Notes: a model not told the origin generated them from the sequence alone. 64,000 nt of DNA from Hyphomonas jannaschiana VP2 (GCF_000685215.1 NZ_ARYJ01000009.1:59436-123435); one strand, 5' to 3'. Positions 1-8,589 are shown, counted from the first letter of the stretch. Translations and numbers: made by a program.

Positions 1-2
1 GA

Positions 3-509
3 GAGGTCCTCTTTCAGATCGCCCGCGATCACCTCAGCCAGGCCGAAAAGATCGCACATATCGACTGGCACACCGGCATCGGCGACTATGGCCGGGCACA
101 TTTCATCCTCGATGAACCGAAGACCTCGGAAAGCTATGCAGTCCTGTCCGGCTGGTGGCCAGATCACACAATCCACTGCGACGATGTCGTTGAGGGTGTG
201 TCGATCTTTTACAACGGTATACTTCTGGAGGGTCTACGGAAGGAAATCCGTTCACTGAACTCGGCCCAGATTGTCAATGTGACAATCGAATGGGGCACGT
301 ATGCGGTTGAGCAGATGGTGCAGGCCCTCGTCATGGACAACTGGCTGATGCAGCGCGCCGGCAACTCACCCTCCGCGCAAATCGACGCTGTCCGGTCGGA
401 ACTGATCGAACGCTTCTATCCGAAGTCTCCCGACTGGCGCCGAGCCATTCTACAAGCTTCCGGCCCGATCTATGATCAGGCAATCAAAGGCCTGAATAGC
501 TGGAACTGA
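3..509 (+). CDS. DUF2817 family (M14-like) metallopeptidase, 3' part
   Basis: The frame is open from the left edge, so the start lies outside the window; about 168 C-terminal residues are visible. The translation has IDWHTGIGDYG near its beginning and TIEWGTYAVEQM further on. These match the zinc-ligand His region and the conserved Glu-x-Gly-Thr region of DUF2817 proteins, which are related to M14 zinc carboxypeptidases. A peptidase or amidase role on small peptides is inferred from the family; the substrate is unknown. A GTG at 198 could be mistaken for the start but would remove the motif. A strong hairpin terminator follows 27 bases after the stop, so this ends its transcript. Confidence 0.82.
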   Translation, partial: EVLFQIARDHLSQAEKIAHIDWHTGIGDYGRAHFILDEPKTSESYAVLSGWWPDHTIHCDDVVEGVSIFYNGILLEGLRKEIRSLNSAQIVNVTIEWGTYAVEQMVQALVMDNWLMQRAGNSPSAQIDAVRSELIERFYPKSPDWRRAILQASGPIYDQAIKGLNSWN

Positions 510-535
510 GAGCAGACGAACCTATTCCCAACAAG

Positions 536-573
536 AAAGGGCGAGGCGGCATGAACCACCTCGCCCTTTTTGT
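536..573 (+). terminator. Rho-independent terminator of the DUF2817 gene
   Basis: An 11-bp perfect stem (536-546 with 559-569) encloses a 12-base loop and is followed by a T run. The arms read AAAGGGCGAGG and CCTCGCCCTTT, so the A-rich left flank may also let it work for the convergent aminotransferase gene. Confidence 0.88.
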
Positions 574-621
574 TATCCAGGCATCAAAGACCGCCCCATA
601 CAGGGAGCGATTGTCCGGAGA

Positions 622-1791
622 TCAGGCGCCGACAACCGCTGGAAGCGCTTTACAGAAACGCTCAACATCTTCGATCTTGCCGGTGGAAACACGCGACCAG
701 TCAACATAATCCATGTATTGCCCGCGGATGGAGATTTTTTGCTCTGCCAGCGCCTTCTGGACGTCATTGGCCGGCTTACCCGACTTGAAGTAAACGAAGT
801 TCGTCTGCGACGGCAGGTATTCGAGGCCCAGCGTATCGAGCGTTGTCGTGATCATTTGGCGGGCTTCGACGACTTTACCTTTGGAGAAGCTCAGGAACGC
901 CTCGTCATTGTAGCAACCGATAGCGGCCGCATAGGACGTGCACGGCGACCAGGACATTGCCGTCGCCTGGATCTTCTGGGCTGTCTCCGGGGAAGAGATC
1001 GTGTAGCCCATGCGGATACCCGCCATGCCATAGATCTTCGAGAAAGTACGGGAAACAATGACATTGTGACCTTCATTGATCAGCGGAATGCAAGTGTTCC
1101 CCGCCGGATCGTCAGCCAGTTCCATATAGGCTTCGTCAACGAGCACCGTGGTCTTCGCGGCCATGCGCTTCACGGCTGCCTTCAGGGTCGCGGCATCGGA
1201 TACAAGACCGGTCGGATTGTTCGGGTTGCACAGCTGGACGAGTCCGGTGGTTTCAGTGACCCGCGCCTCGATCGCCGCGAGGTCGATTTCCATGCCGGGC
1301 GTCAACGGCACACGGTCGATGGTGGCCATGCCCAGACGGGCGGCATAAAGGGCCGTCGTATCCCAGAACAGGCGCGGCGCAACGATCGGGCCTTTCGGGC
1401 CATAGATCATGGCGATGGCGGACAGTGCCTCACCCGATCCGGTGGTGAGCGCCACTTGCTCCGGAGCAACCCCATTCTTTTCGGCGATCATTTCAAGCAG
1501 CTGTTTCACAGCATCCTGTGACGCATAGTAAGCACCTTTGGACCCTGCATACTCGATCATTTTGAGGGCGGACGGCGCCGGACCGTAGGGGTTTTCGTTA
1601 CGAGACAGAAGCGCAACACCTTCCGGCGGTCCGAGCAGATAAGGATTCTCGACTGCAACTTTCTCAGGCGGGAAAGCTGCCTCAGTTGTTTCGGCGATCG
1701 CTGAAGCACCCGATGCGCAGGCGGTTGCACCTGCCACACCCATGCCGGTCGCGCCAGCCAGAAGAAAACGTCTGGAAATATCGTAAGCCAT
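622..1791 (-). CDS. Tat-exported PLP-dependent aminotransferase, HisC-like (class I/II)
   Basis: This 389-residue protein has the class I/II aminotransferase fold related to histidinol-phosphate aminotransferase. Visible motifs are NPNNPTG (about 188-195), VDEAY (about 218-222) and SRTFSKIYGMAG, with the PLP lysine at about K252. The N-terminus carries a twin-arginine signal (SRRFLLAG) followed by a hydrophobic stretch and ATACASG, which might be a lipobox. Tat export fits an enzyme that binds its cofactor before secretion. It would act in the periplasm on amino acids or keto acids; the substrate is not evident. It lies downstream of a small membrane-protein gene and a TBDR on the same strand. 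The ribosome site (AGG about 12 bases upstream) is weak. Confidence 0.87.
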   Translation of the reverse strand: MAYDISRRFLLAGATGMGVAGATACASGASAIAETTEAAFPPEKVAVENPYLLGPPEGVALLSRNENPYGPAPSALKMIEYAGSKGAYYASQDAVKQLLEMIAEKNGVAPEQVALTTGSGEALSAIAMIYGPKGPIVAPRLFWDTTALYAARLGMATIDRVPLTPGMEIDLAAIEARVTETTGLVQLCNPNNPTGLVSDAATLKAAVKRMAAKTTVLVDEAYMELADDPAGNTCIPLINEGHNVIVSRTFSKIYGMAGIRMGYTISSPETAQKIQATAMSWSPCTSYAAAIGCYNDEAFLSFSKGKVVEARQMITTTLDTLGLEYLPSQTNFVYFKSGKPANDVQKALAEQKISIRGQYMDYVDWSRVSTGKIEDVERFCKALPAVVGA

Positions 1792-1866
1792 ATTCTGAAT
1801 TACCTGTAGCCTTTGGGTTGAGAAGAAACTGAATCCTTGAGGTCCGCTTGAGTGCGAATGGCAGCA

Positions 1867-2199
1867 TCATCCTGTCCAGGCATTATACCGGACTATACCT
1901 GATGGCGCGACGCAAGCGGTAGCAATTGCCACTGTGGCGGTTGCAACGTTGAAATGGTGGGCAGGTTTGGCGCTCAAGAGGGCAGCCAGGAAAGAAAATA
2001 TCACAATTGCCGCTGGGGCAACTGAATTAACGACGAGCCAAATCACGGAAAACGGATTCGCGCGTGCCGGACGAGAATTCATAAATTCCACGGCACAGCA
2101 CAAAACTGCAGGGCCTAAAATACCCCATGAAGTTGCACGCCTGATACCGGGGCGAAGCTCCCGGGCAGCGGACACATACCACAATTTATTGCCGGACAT
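1867..2199 (-). CDS. Small hypothetical membrane protein
   Basis: This 110-residue frame has about three hydrophobic stretches (around residues 26-37, 51-77 and 84-100) separated by short polar segments. I do not recognise a family. It lies on the same strand as the downstream aminotransferase, 75 bases away. No strong ribosome site is visible: AGGA is about 15 bases from the ATG. A 94-codon frame on the other strand overlaps it but looks like a shadow. The hydrophobic pattern argues for a real gene, but the evidence is thin. Confidence 0.42.
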   Translation of the reverse strand: MSGNKLWYVSAARELRPGIRRATSWGILGPAVLCCAVEFMNSRPARANPFSVIWLVVNSVAPAAIVIFSFLAALLSAKPAHHFNVATATVAIATACVAPSGIVRYNAWTG

Positions 2200-2291
2200 G
2201 CTGATCTGCGTTTCCTGATTGAGGCTTGTTGAAGCGCCTCTTCCCCAAGATGCAAGGAGGGAGGAGTGATCCTCCCTTCCCCGCGAAAATA

Positions 2292-2319
2292 CCGCCCGCC
2301 CCGGTTATGGGGCGGGCGG
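2292..2319 (-). terminator. Hairpin terminator after the first TBDR
   Basis: An 11-bp GC-only stem (2292-2302 with 2309-2319) has a 6-base loop. On the minus strand it is followed by TATTTT. It lies just after the TBDR stop. A second smaller inverted repeat (GGGAGG...CCTCCC, about 2255-2275) follows it. Confidence 0.75.
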
Positions 2320-2332
2320 ATTTCATGCCGAC

Positions 2333-4960
2333 TTAGAAGTTGGCGAGCAGTTTGACGTAGTAGTAGCCACCCTGCCAGTCGATGATGTCACCGGAACGAT
2401 AGATCCGGCCACAGCAGCTGTCGCCGAGTTCTGCTTCATCCGGGTACTGGTCGAAGGCGTTACGCGCACCAATCGAGATCTTCACGGCTTCAGACGCCTG
2501 GAAAGATCCTTCGAGGTCCACCTGAACCTTCGCACCATAGTCCTGGTACACCAGCGGCGCATTCGAACCGTCAGAGTTTGTGGACTCACCGTAGTAGTTG
2601 GCGCGTGCCAGGAAGCTATACGGACCAACTTCGTGTGTCACAGAGAAGACGCCGCGCCACTTCGGATCGTAGTTGACGAAGTCATACTGATCTTCATCGT
2701 TGAACAGAGCACCGACATCGCTGTCGAACTCAGTCTTGTTGTAATTCACAGATCCCGTGAACTTGGTCGAAGACCCGTTCGCCCAATCCTTGGAATAGGT
2801 GCCGACAATATCCACACCCTTGGTGCTCGTATCAAAAGCATTGGTGAAGTAGAATACGCCACCGATCGATTCAGCACCGACAACCCCTGCACCAACGAGG
2901 GCGAGATAGTTGTCATATGCGGCACCTGCCGTCGGGTCCGTTGACACGTTCTGCGTGGAGATCGCGTTCACGCGGTCTTCCAGATCGATCTGGTAGAAGT
3001 CGACCGTGAGCGAGAAGGCGTCGTAGGACGAGGTGAAGCCAAGCGTGTAGTTCGTTGACTTCTCAGGCTTGAGCGGCTCTGCGCCCAGAGCACCAGCAAT
3101 GGCGCCACCGGCCGGGAACAGACCGGTCGCCACCGGGAAACCGTTCGGGAGACGGGTCGAGACGTTGGTCGTACCCTGCTGCCCCGGCGTCGGCGCCCGG
3201 AAGCCCGTACCGACAGAACCGCGCATCGCAAAGTTCGGCGTGAACTCATACCGACCGGCCAGTTTCCAGACGAGTTCGGAGTCGAAGTCCGAATAGTCTT
3301 CAAAGCGCAGAGCGCCTTGCAGGAACAGGGAGTCGGTTACGTCAGCACTCAGATCACCGTAGAGCGCATAGGAGTCACGCGTGTATTCGCCGGAGAATTC
3401 CGGGGAATAGCCGGGAAAACCGTTCGAACCGACACCTAGGGCGGTGTAGACTGGATCATTGGTGTCAGCACAATTGAGAGTCGAACCGTTGGCAATGACA
3501 GCCGCACCAGCCGCCGTCGGAGCCCCGGCGTCACAGAAGCCCCAGGGGTCGGGAAGCGAGTACGGGCCATCCGCATAGGACGCCGCGTCGCCACCAACCA
3601 GTTCATAAGACTCGTCGAGATAGCTGGCACCGAAGGCGAAGAGCAGCGGGCTGGACAGACCAACTTCAAACTCCTTGGAGAAGTCTGCCTGAAGCTGCAT
3701 TTCTTCGTTGATCAGGTCTCCCGGATGGAAGCTTGTCGGGGTCGCATCCCCCAAGGACGGGTTGACCGTATTTTTCAGCGTATACTTGATCTCGTTGTGG
3801 CCTAGGCGGCCGCTGAAATCATAGGTAATGCCGTTATCCCATTCACCACGGGCACCGACAACACCGGAATAGTCGATCACATTACCGAAGAAACGCGGTG
3901 CAAAGCCGCCCGGGAACAGGAAGAGCGACGACCAGAGTGACCCATCCTCAAGACGGATGTTCTCAATCGTGCCGTTACCCGGATAACGATAGAAGAAGCT
4001 GCCATCGGCTTCGGAGTTCGAGTAGTTGCCGAAGCCGTACAGCTCGACATCACCGACTGTGTAACCCGCATTCACAAATGTCCGGAACGCCTTGGAGTTC
4101 GGCTGCCCCCACGGCTGAACCACACCAGAACCCGAGTAATCAGCATCAGGAAGGCCTGCGATAAAGCTGTCCAGGTCAAAGCCGGCGATCGACGTGTCGC
4201 CCGGGTTGAAGCGTGGATCATTGACGTCTACACAGGCCCAGCTTTCACAGTATTGCTCACCGCGAACGGTCATGTCTGCTTTTGAGTACTCGGCGGATAC
4301 ATTGACGAAACCATTGTCGCCGAGACCAAGGCCAAAGTTGCCAGCAAGGGTCGTATTGAAACCGTCGCCTTCGTAGTATTGACCGAAGTCGGCGCTGATG
4401 GAACCACCTTCCGGCGAATCCTTAAGAATGAAGTTGATAACCCCGGCAATGGCGTCAGAACCATACTGAGCCGCAGCGCCGTCGCGCAGGACTTCAACAC
4501 TTTTCAGCGCGATTGCTGGGATCGTCGCAATATCGGGTCCCTGCGTACCGGAGCCACCGATCTGCACCAGTGCAGCACGGTGACGGCGTTTGGAGTTGAC
4601 CAGAACCAGCGTTTTGTCGGTCGGCATACCGCGCAGTGTTGCCGGACGGATGAATGTACCACCATCCGAAATCGGCTGGCGCGCAAGCGAGTAAGACGGA
4701 ACCAGCGTCTTGATGATGTCATTAGCGTCCGTGAACGGCACGTCGGTAATCTCATCCGCACCGAGCACATCCACCGGCACCGGAGAATCCATGACGGAGC
4801 GGGCTTTGCCCCGCATACCAGTGATGATGACTTTCTCTTGGACAGCTGTTTCGTCTGCCGCCGGCTCATCGTCCGGTTCTGCATAGGCCACCCCCCCGGT
4901 GACCACCATACCAACGACCGCTGATGAAACGGCACACTTCAAAAATGAACTAAATCGCAC
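2333..4960 (-). CDS. TonB-dependent outer-membrane receptor
   Basis: An 875-residue TBDR. After a signal peptide ending near VAYAEP it has a plug domain with VDVLGADEI, TLVLVNSKRRHR and VEVLRDGAAAQYGSDAIAGV, then a long beta-barrel ending in an aromatic residue (LLANF). I chose the GTG at 4960, reading V-R-F-S-S, because a GAAAGGGA site lies 7-8 bases upstream and the signal peptide begins directly. An upstream ATG at 5035 would add 25 polar residues before the signal. It imports an unknown substrate using TonB energy. The plug is closely similar to that of the TBDR at 26991-29849, so the two look like paralogs. A NasT-like antiterminator is encoded upstream on the same strand, with a 364-base leader between them. 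Confidence 0.93.
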   Translation of the reverse strand: MRFSSFLKCAVSSAVVGMVVTGGVAYAEPDDEPAADETAVQEKVIITGMRGKARSVMDSPVPVDVLGADEITDVPFTDANDIIKTLVPSYSLARQPISDGGTFIRPATLRGMPTDKTLVLVNSKRRHRAALVQIGGSGTQGPDIATIPAIALKSVEVLRDGAAAQYGSDAIAGVINFILKDSPEGGSISADFGQYYEGDGFNTTLAGNFGLGLGDNGFVNVSAEYSKADMTVRGEQYCESWACVDVNDPRFNPGDTSIAGFDLDSFIAGLPDADYSGSGVVQPWGQPNSKAFRTFVNAGYTVGDVELYGFGNYSNSEADGSFFYRYPGNGTIENIRLEDGSLWSSLFLFPGGFAPRFFGNVIDYSGVVGARGEWDNGITYDFSGRLGHNEIKYTLKNTVNPSLGDATPTSFHPGDLINEEMQLQADFSKEFEVGLSSPLLFAFGASYLDESYELVGGDAASYADGPYSLPDPWGFCDAGAPTAAGAAVIANGSTLNCADTNDPVYTALGVGSNGFPGYSPEFSGEYTRDSYALYGDLSADVTDSLFLQGALRFEDYSDFDSELVWKLAGRYEFTPNFAMRGSVGTGFRAPTPGQQGTTNVSTRLPNGFPVATGLFPAGGAIAGALGAEPLKPEKSTNYTLGFTSSYDAFSLTVDFYQIDLEDRVNAISTQNVSTDPTAGAAYDNYLALVGAGVVGAESIGGVFYFTNAFDTSTKGVDIVGTYSKDWANGSSTKFTGSVNYNKTEFDSDVGALFNDEDQYDFVNYDPKWRGVFSVTHEVGPYSFLARANYYGESTNSDGSNAPLVYQDYGAKVQVDLEGSFQASEAVKISIGARNAFDQYPDEAELGDSCCGRIYRSGDIIDWQGGYYYVKLLANF

Positions 4961-5100
4961 TTTGTATTCCCTTTCCGCAGCGAAACCGTCACTCTCTTCC
5001 ACGGTTCCGTCTGCCCCCTGTTGTCGAGCACACACCAGCTTCCCCCATTGGGCCGAACGCCCAAGGCACTGATATCCTGAGGTGTAAGTCGGGCCCGCCG

Positions 5101-5148
5101 TTGAGCCGCATCCATCAGCGGACTGCTCAAAATGCCGTCATTGGCACT
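5101..5148 (-). promoter_or_regulatory. Tandem hairpins in the TBDR leader, possible ANTAR target
   Basis: On the minus strand two hairpins abut in the 364-base gap (4961-5324) between the ANTAR gene and the TBDR. The first (5148-5131) has a TGCC/GGCA stem, extendable by two pairs, around the hexaloop AATGAC, with A at loop position 1 and G at position 4. That is the loop consensus bound by ANTAR proteins. The second (5130-5101) has TTGAG/CTCAA outer and CCGC/GCGG inner pairing, but an 8-base loop that does not fit. There is no clear T tract after it. The rest of the gap holds a further small hairpin (5048-5062) and no gene. Confidence 0.35.
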
Positions 5149-5324
5149 CCGCTCCTGCTGACTGACGCACAGGTTGTTCCCGGGGCCTGGGATTGCCAAT
5201 TCTAAAGGTGTCGCGAGCCCGACTGAATCGTTAACTCGTCATGCTTTTGTGCACCGCACACCAAACAACGCCCAAAGTCTCACCACCCGCAAGATGCGGA
5301 CTCACTTACAGGTTTTGTGAGGTT

Positions 5325-5978
5325 TCAAGGAAAGAGCGCGAAGATTGCGAGAATGTTTTCTGCCACTTCCCGCATCGTTTTTCCCTGAGCCATCGCCATG
5401 CGGCGCATGGAGTCGTAGACTTCCTGTTCGGACAGGCCGCTCTTCGTCATAAGCAAGCCTTTTGCGCGCTCAATCGTTTTCCGCGCAGCCAGATTTTCCT
5501 GGGATTTCCGCAATTCGTCCCTGAGTTCCGAGGTCAGCACGTGGCGCTCTTCAGCAACTTCAAGAATGGCCGGGATGCGTTCCGGCTCCAGGCCATCGAC
5601 GATGAACGCGCTAACGCCAAGCTTCAACGCCCGGCTCATCTCTTCCCGTGAGCTCCGGTCAACGAAGACAAGAATCGGAACCGAGCGGAATCTCCGCATC
5701 GCCAGCAGTTCTGATAACAACTCAAGATCTGCTTCCGCAGACGCAAGGATAATGGCGCTGGCACCAACCAGCTTCAGGCGCCTCGTCTCCCAGTCTGCGT
5801 GCCCGGTAACCTCCACCTGCAAAGGCTTGTTGCTGAGGCCACCCGCAATCCGGCTTGCCCTGGCCTCGTCGCTCGCCAGCACCAGTATCTGGCTGTCCCA
5901 GACGCTGGCTTCAGCCGAGTGGACTAATTTCTGGCCTTCTTCCAGCAACTCTGCTCCACGAAAGTTCTCTGACGCCAT
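5325..5978 (-). CDS. NasT-like ANTAR-domain response regulator (RNA-binding antiterminator)
   Basis: A degenerate receiver-like domain (SQILVLASDEARAS to VSAFIVDGLEPERIP) is followed by a coiled segment and a C-terminal ANTAR domain (ARKTIERAKGLLM, GLSEQEVYDSMRR). This is the NasT/AmiR/NasR layout. Such proteins bind paired hexaloop hairpins in nascent leader RNA and prevent termination. Starting at the ATG at 5978 gives 217 residues, near the usual NasT length; a TTG at 6056 would add 26 residues. Neither has a clear ribosome site. No nitrate-assimilation genes are nearby. The next gene on this strand is a TBDR with a long leader, so a role in controlling that receptor is inferred. Confidence 0.88.
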   Translation of the reverse strand: MASENFRGAELLEEGQKLVHSAEASVWDSQILVLASDEARASRIAGGLSNKPLQVEVTGHADWETRRLKLVGASAIILASAEADLELLSELLAMRRFRSVPILVFVDRSSREEMSRALKLGVSAFIVDGLEPERIPAILEVAEERHVLTSELRDELRKSQENLAARKTIERAKGLLMTKSGLSEQEVYDSMRRMAMAQGKTMREVAENILAIFALFP

Positions 5979-6073
5979 GATGTTCGAGGCTCTGGTCAAA
6001 ACGTTCAAACCGGTAATTTCATTTGGAATCTTGAGGACAGAGCGGACCAACACCAAACAGGCTATTGCAAATT

Positions 6074-6167
6074 GCCCCCTCAGTTTGGCTGCAACTGGTC
6101 ATTCCTGTTTCGCGATTGACCAAATACACGGCAAAATATCGGCGTGGCGCCCCCTCAATCTGGCGGC
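6074..6167. repeat. Imperfect 19-base direct repeat upstream of the ANTAR gene
   Basis: GCCCCCTCAGTTTGGCTGC (6074-6092) recurs as GCCCCCTCAATCTGGCGGC (6149-6167), with 16 of 19 bases the same and starts 75 bases apart. The repeats lie in the divergent gap (5979-6330) between the ANTAR gene and the DAO-like gene, so they may be binding sites for a regulator. Nothing else is recognised in this gap. Confidence 0.45.
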
Positions 6168-6330
6168 GAGTCCCGGCCAGTTTCCGGGCGCAAAAGCGTC
6201 CGATGTGATGTAATACGCTGCAAGGACAGGCAACCGGAGACAAGGCCGCCGCTCCTTTACGGTCTGCCTTGACCGGATCGCAAACCATCTCGAAGGTTGC
6301 CTCCGGGAACGCATTCGCATTGAGGACATT

Positions 6331-7476
6331 ATGAAACGTAGAGACTTTCTGGCGTCGGGCACCGGCCTCGGCCTGGCTGCCCTTGCAGGTTGTGCAACTA
6401 ATGCGACTGGCTTTTCGGCCGCCCCGGTGACAGGCGATGCGCTCGTACAGTCCATCGACTCCCCGATGCGCCCGATCAAATCATCGATGAGCCGCGTGAC
6501 CCGTACGATTGTCGGGTTACGTCCTTTCCGAAAGCCTGGACCACGCCTTGAGGCCGCCAGGGTCGGTTCCAAACATGTCGTCCACAATTATGGGCATGGC
6601 GGCGGGGGCGTGTCCCTTTCCTGGGGCGTGGCCGAACTGGCTACGAATCTGACGAAAGAGGCTCGCAGCGACCGGGTCGCCGTGCTCGGGTCAGGCGCAA
6701 TTGGCTTGTCCACAGCCATCCTGCTGCAGCGCGCCGGAGCCGAGGTGACGATCTACGCCAAGGACTTCCCGCCCTATACGACCTCAAACGTCGCGGGCGC
6801 AATGTGGCACCCGGTGACCCTGTTTGAGAATGATCAGGTCTCCCAGGAAACTGTCGCCATGCTCGACCTCGCCTCGCGCATCGCGTTTAACCGGTTCATC
6901 CGGTTCGCGAACGATCCGAAGTACGGCGTGTACTGGATCCGCCAATATTCGCTCAGCGAAAGGCCCATGAGCACCCTTCGCCCCTATGTCGGTGGAGACG
7001 CGCTTTATCCGGGGCTGATCCGCAACCGTCCCGGCGGACCGTTCGGCTTCCCTTACTATGACGCTTACTACACGCTAATGATCGATCCGGACATTTACCT
7101 GCGCGCGCTGGTGAACGACTTCCTCGCTGCCGGCGGGCGTATGAAGGAAATGGCGTTTGAGACCGAGGGGGATCTCGAAAAGCTGACAGAAATGAGCATC
7201 GTCAATTGTATGGGGCTCGGCGCAAGCAAGGTCTTCGGCGACGAAAGCATCATTCCGGCACGTGGACAGCTGAGCTTCCTGCTGCCTCAGAACGACATTG
7301 ACTATGGCTATGCCGGATCAGTGGATGACTATGGCCTGCTTTACTCCTTCCCCAGGAAAACCGGCATTCTCCTTGGCGGATCAGTCGACAAAGGCGACTG
7401 GAGCCTCGAACCCCGCGCCGACGAAATCCGGCGCATGGTGGAGGGCCATGCCTATCTCGCCTCCAAACTGACCTAG
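6331..7476 (+). CDS. Tat-exported D-amino-acid-oxidase-like flavoprotein, apparently circularly permuted
   Basis: A 381-residue DAO-family protein with a Tat motif (RRDFLASG) and a lipobox-like LAGC at residue 21. In canonical D-amino-acid oxidases the FAD-binding GxGxxG is N-terminal and the GLRPxR, RLE, HNYGHGGxG and SWG segment is C-terminal. Here GLRPFR (62-67), RLE, HNYGHGGGG (85-93) and SWG come first. VLGSGAIGLSTA (about 118-129) follows, with YAKDFPPYTTSNVAGAMW, VNCMGLGA and ARGQ. The protein then stops at the equivalent of the region just before GLRP. This suggests a circular permutation with all elements kept. It would oxidise an amino acid or imino acid in the periplasm; the acceptor (oxygen or other) is unknown. 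GAGGA precedes the ATG. Confidence 0.85.
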   Translation: MKRRDFLASGTGLGLAALAGCATNATGFSAAPVTGDALVQSIDSPMRPIKSSMSRVTRTIVGLRPFRKPGPRLEAARVGSKHVVHNYGHGGGGVSLSWGVAELATNLTKEARSDRVAVLGSGAIGLSTAILLQRAGAEVTIYAKDFPPYTTSNVAGAMWHPVTLFENDQVSQETVAMLDLASRIAFNRFIRFANDPKYGVYWIRQYSLSERPMSTLRPYVGGDALYPGLIRNRPGGPFGFPYYDAYYTLMIDPDIYLRALVNDFLAAGGRMKEMAFETEGDLEKLTEMSIVNCMGLGASKVFGDESIIPARGQLSFLLPQNDIDYGYAGSVDDYGLLYSFPRKTGILLGGSVDKGDWSLEPRADEIRRMVEGHAYLASKLT

Positions 7477-7505
7477 CCCGAAGAGATACCTTTTCACAGA
7501 CACGC

Positions 7506-7543
7506 AAGGTCGGACCTTCCCTCGGAGGTCCGGCCTTTCTTTT
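7506..7543 (+). terminator. Rho-independent terminator after the DAO-like gene
   Basis: A 12-bp stem (AAGGTCGGACCT with AGGTCCGGCCTT, one internal mismatch) with an 8-base loop is followed by TCTTTT. Confidence 0.85.
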
Positions 7544-7736
7544 ACGCTTCGGCGGCACCCGCCTGGCGCTTTGACGCGACCGGTCAAAACTGTGGCGTCC
7601 GCCGTCAATACCCCCGGCACCCCTCCGCGTATCCAGAACTCAGCTCAGGTCTGAAGGGCAAGGACACACCGACACGGTGCCGGCCACACCCTCAAGACCG
7701 ACGGCAGAAACCCAAACGACTCTTGTGGAGGTCACC

Positions 7737-8546
7737 ATGTTTACTTCGCGTCTTTCCCTGAAACTCCTGATGGCTTCGGCAGGCCTTGCCAGTCTGTTGG
7801 TTGCCCAGCCGTCTGCCGATGCCGAAACGGCCCGTGCCGCGACTGCGAAAATGCCGCCGGTCAATGACGGCCTGCCGATGCCGGGCTTCTCCATCGATCC
7901 GGCCACGACAGCCATCGTCATCACGGACCCGCAGAACGACTTTCTCTCACCGGATGGCGTTACCTGGGGCGTGGTCGGTCAGAGCATCACCGAGAACGGC
8001 ACCGTGGAAAACCTGGAAGCCCTGTTCAAAGTCGCCGGCGAAACCGGCATGCCGGTTTTCGTGTCACCACACTTCTATTTCGAGCATGACCACAAATGGG
8101 AATTCGAAGGCACGCTTGAGACGCTGATGCACAGCATCGGCATGTTCGACCGACCGCACGCCCTCACCCTGGAAGGCTTCGAAGGCTCCGGCGCTGACTG
8201 GCTGGATCGCTACAAGCCCTACATTAACAATGGCAAAACGGTCGTCACCAGCCCGCACAAGGTCTACGGCCCGGAGACCAACGACCTGGTCCTCCAGCTC
8301 CGCAAGGCCGGAATTTCCAAGATCATTCTCGGCGGCATGTCGTCGAACCTCTGTACCGAGTCCCACATGCGTGAGCTGATTGAGCAGGGCTTTGAAGTTA
8401 TGGTCGTCACCGATGCGACGGCTGGCGCCATCACGCCGCTCTATAATGGCTACGACGCCTCTCTCACCAATTTCCGGATGATCGCCAGCGCGGTCGACAA
8501 CACCGAAAACACGGTGAAGGCGATCAAGGCCGCCTACCGCAAATAG
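7737..8546 (+). CDS. Exported isochorismatase-fold cysteine hydrolase
   Basis: A 269-residue protein with a Sec signal peptide ending near SADAET. The isochorismatase-like hydrolase triad is complete: Asp64 in VITDPQNDF, Lys175 in SPHKVYGP and Cys206 in MSSNLCTES. Families with this triad cleave amides, ureido groups or vinyl ethers (nicotinamidase, N-carbamoyl hydrolases, isochorismatase), so an exported amidase is likely; the substrate is not visible. I chose the ATG at 7737, preceded by GTGGAGG, because it begins the signal peptide; frames extending upstream to 7677 add non-signal residues. The YHS-domain gene follows after 343 bases. A terminator hairpin lies directly downstream. Confidence 0.9.
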   Translation: MFTSRLSLKLLMASAGLASLLVAQPSADAETARAATAKMPPVNDGLPMPGFSIDPATTAIVITDPQNDFLSPDGVTWGVVGQSITENGTVENLEALFKVAGETGMPVFVSPHFYFEHDHKWEFEGTLETLMHSIGMFDRPHALTLEGFEGSGADWLDRYKPYINNGKTVVTSPHKVYGPETNDLVLQLRKAGISKIILGGMSSNLCTESHMRELIEQGFEVMVVTDATAGAITPLYNGYDASLTNFRMIASAVDNTENTVKAIKAAYRK

Positions 8547-8589
8547 GCTCCTCCCCATCCACGTCTCACCCAGCGTGGATGTCCTGCAG

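Noticed and set aside
198..509. Complete 103-residue gene starting at the GTG at 198
   Set aside because: The frame is open to the window edge and the upstream part encodes the conserved DUF2817 motif IDWHTG, so the gene is longer and truncated by the window.
718..1521. 267-codon plus-strand frame opposite the aminotransferase gene
   Set aside because: Arg/Gly/His-rich shadow with no motif; the minus strand carries a full set of aminotransferase motifs.
1934..2218. 94-codon plus-strand frame over the small membrane protein gene
   Set aside because: No hydrophobic pattern or family match, and the opposite frame has a coherent membrane-protein profile.
5048..5062. GC hairpin in the TBDR leader as the terminator controlled by the ANTAR protein
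   Set aside because: The loop has 5 bases and the hairpin is followed by GGGG-rich sequence, not T, so terminator function is not supported.
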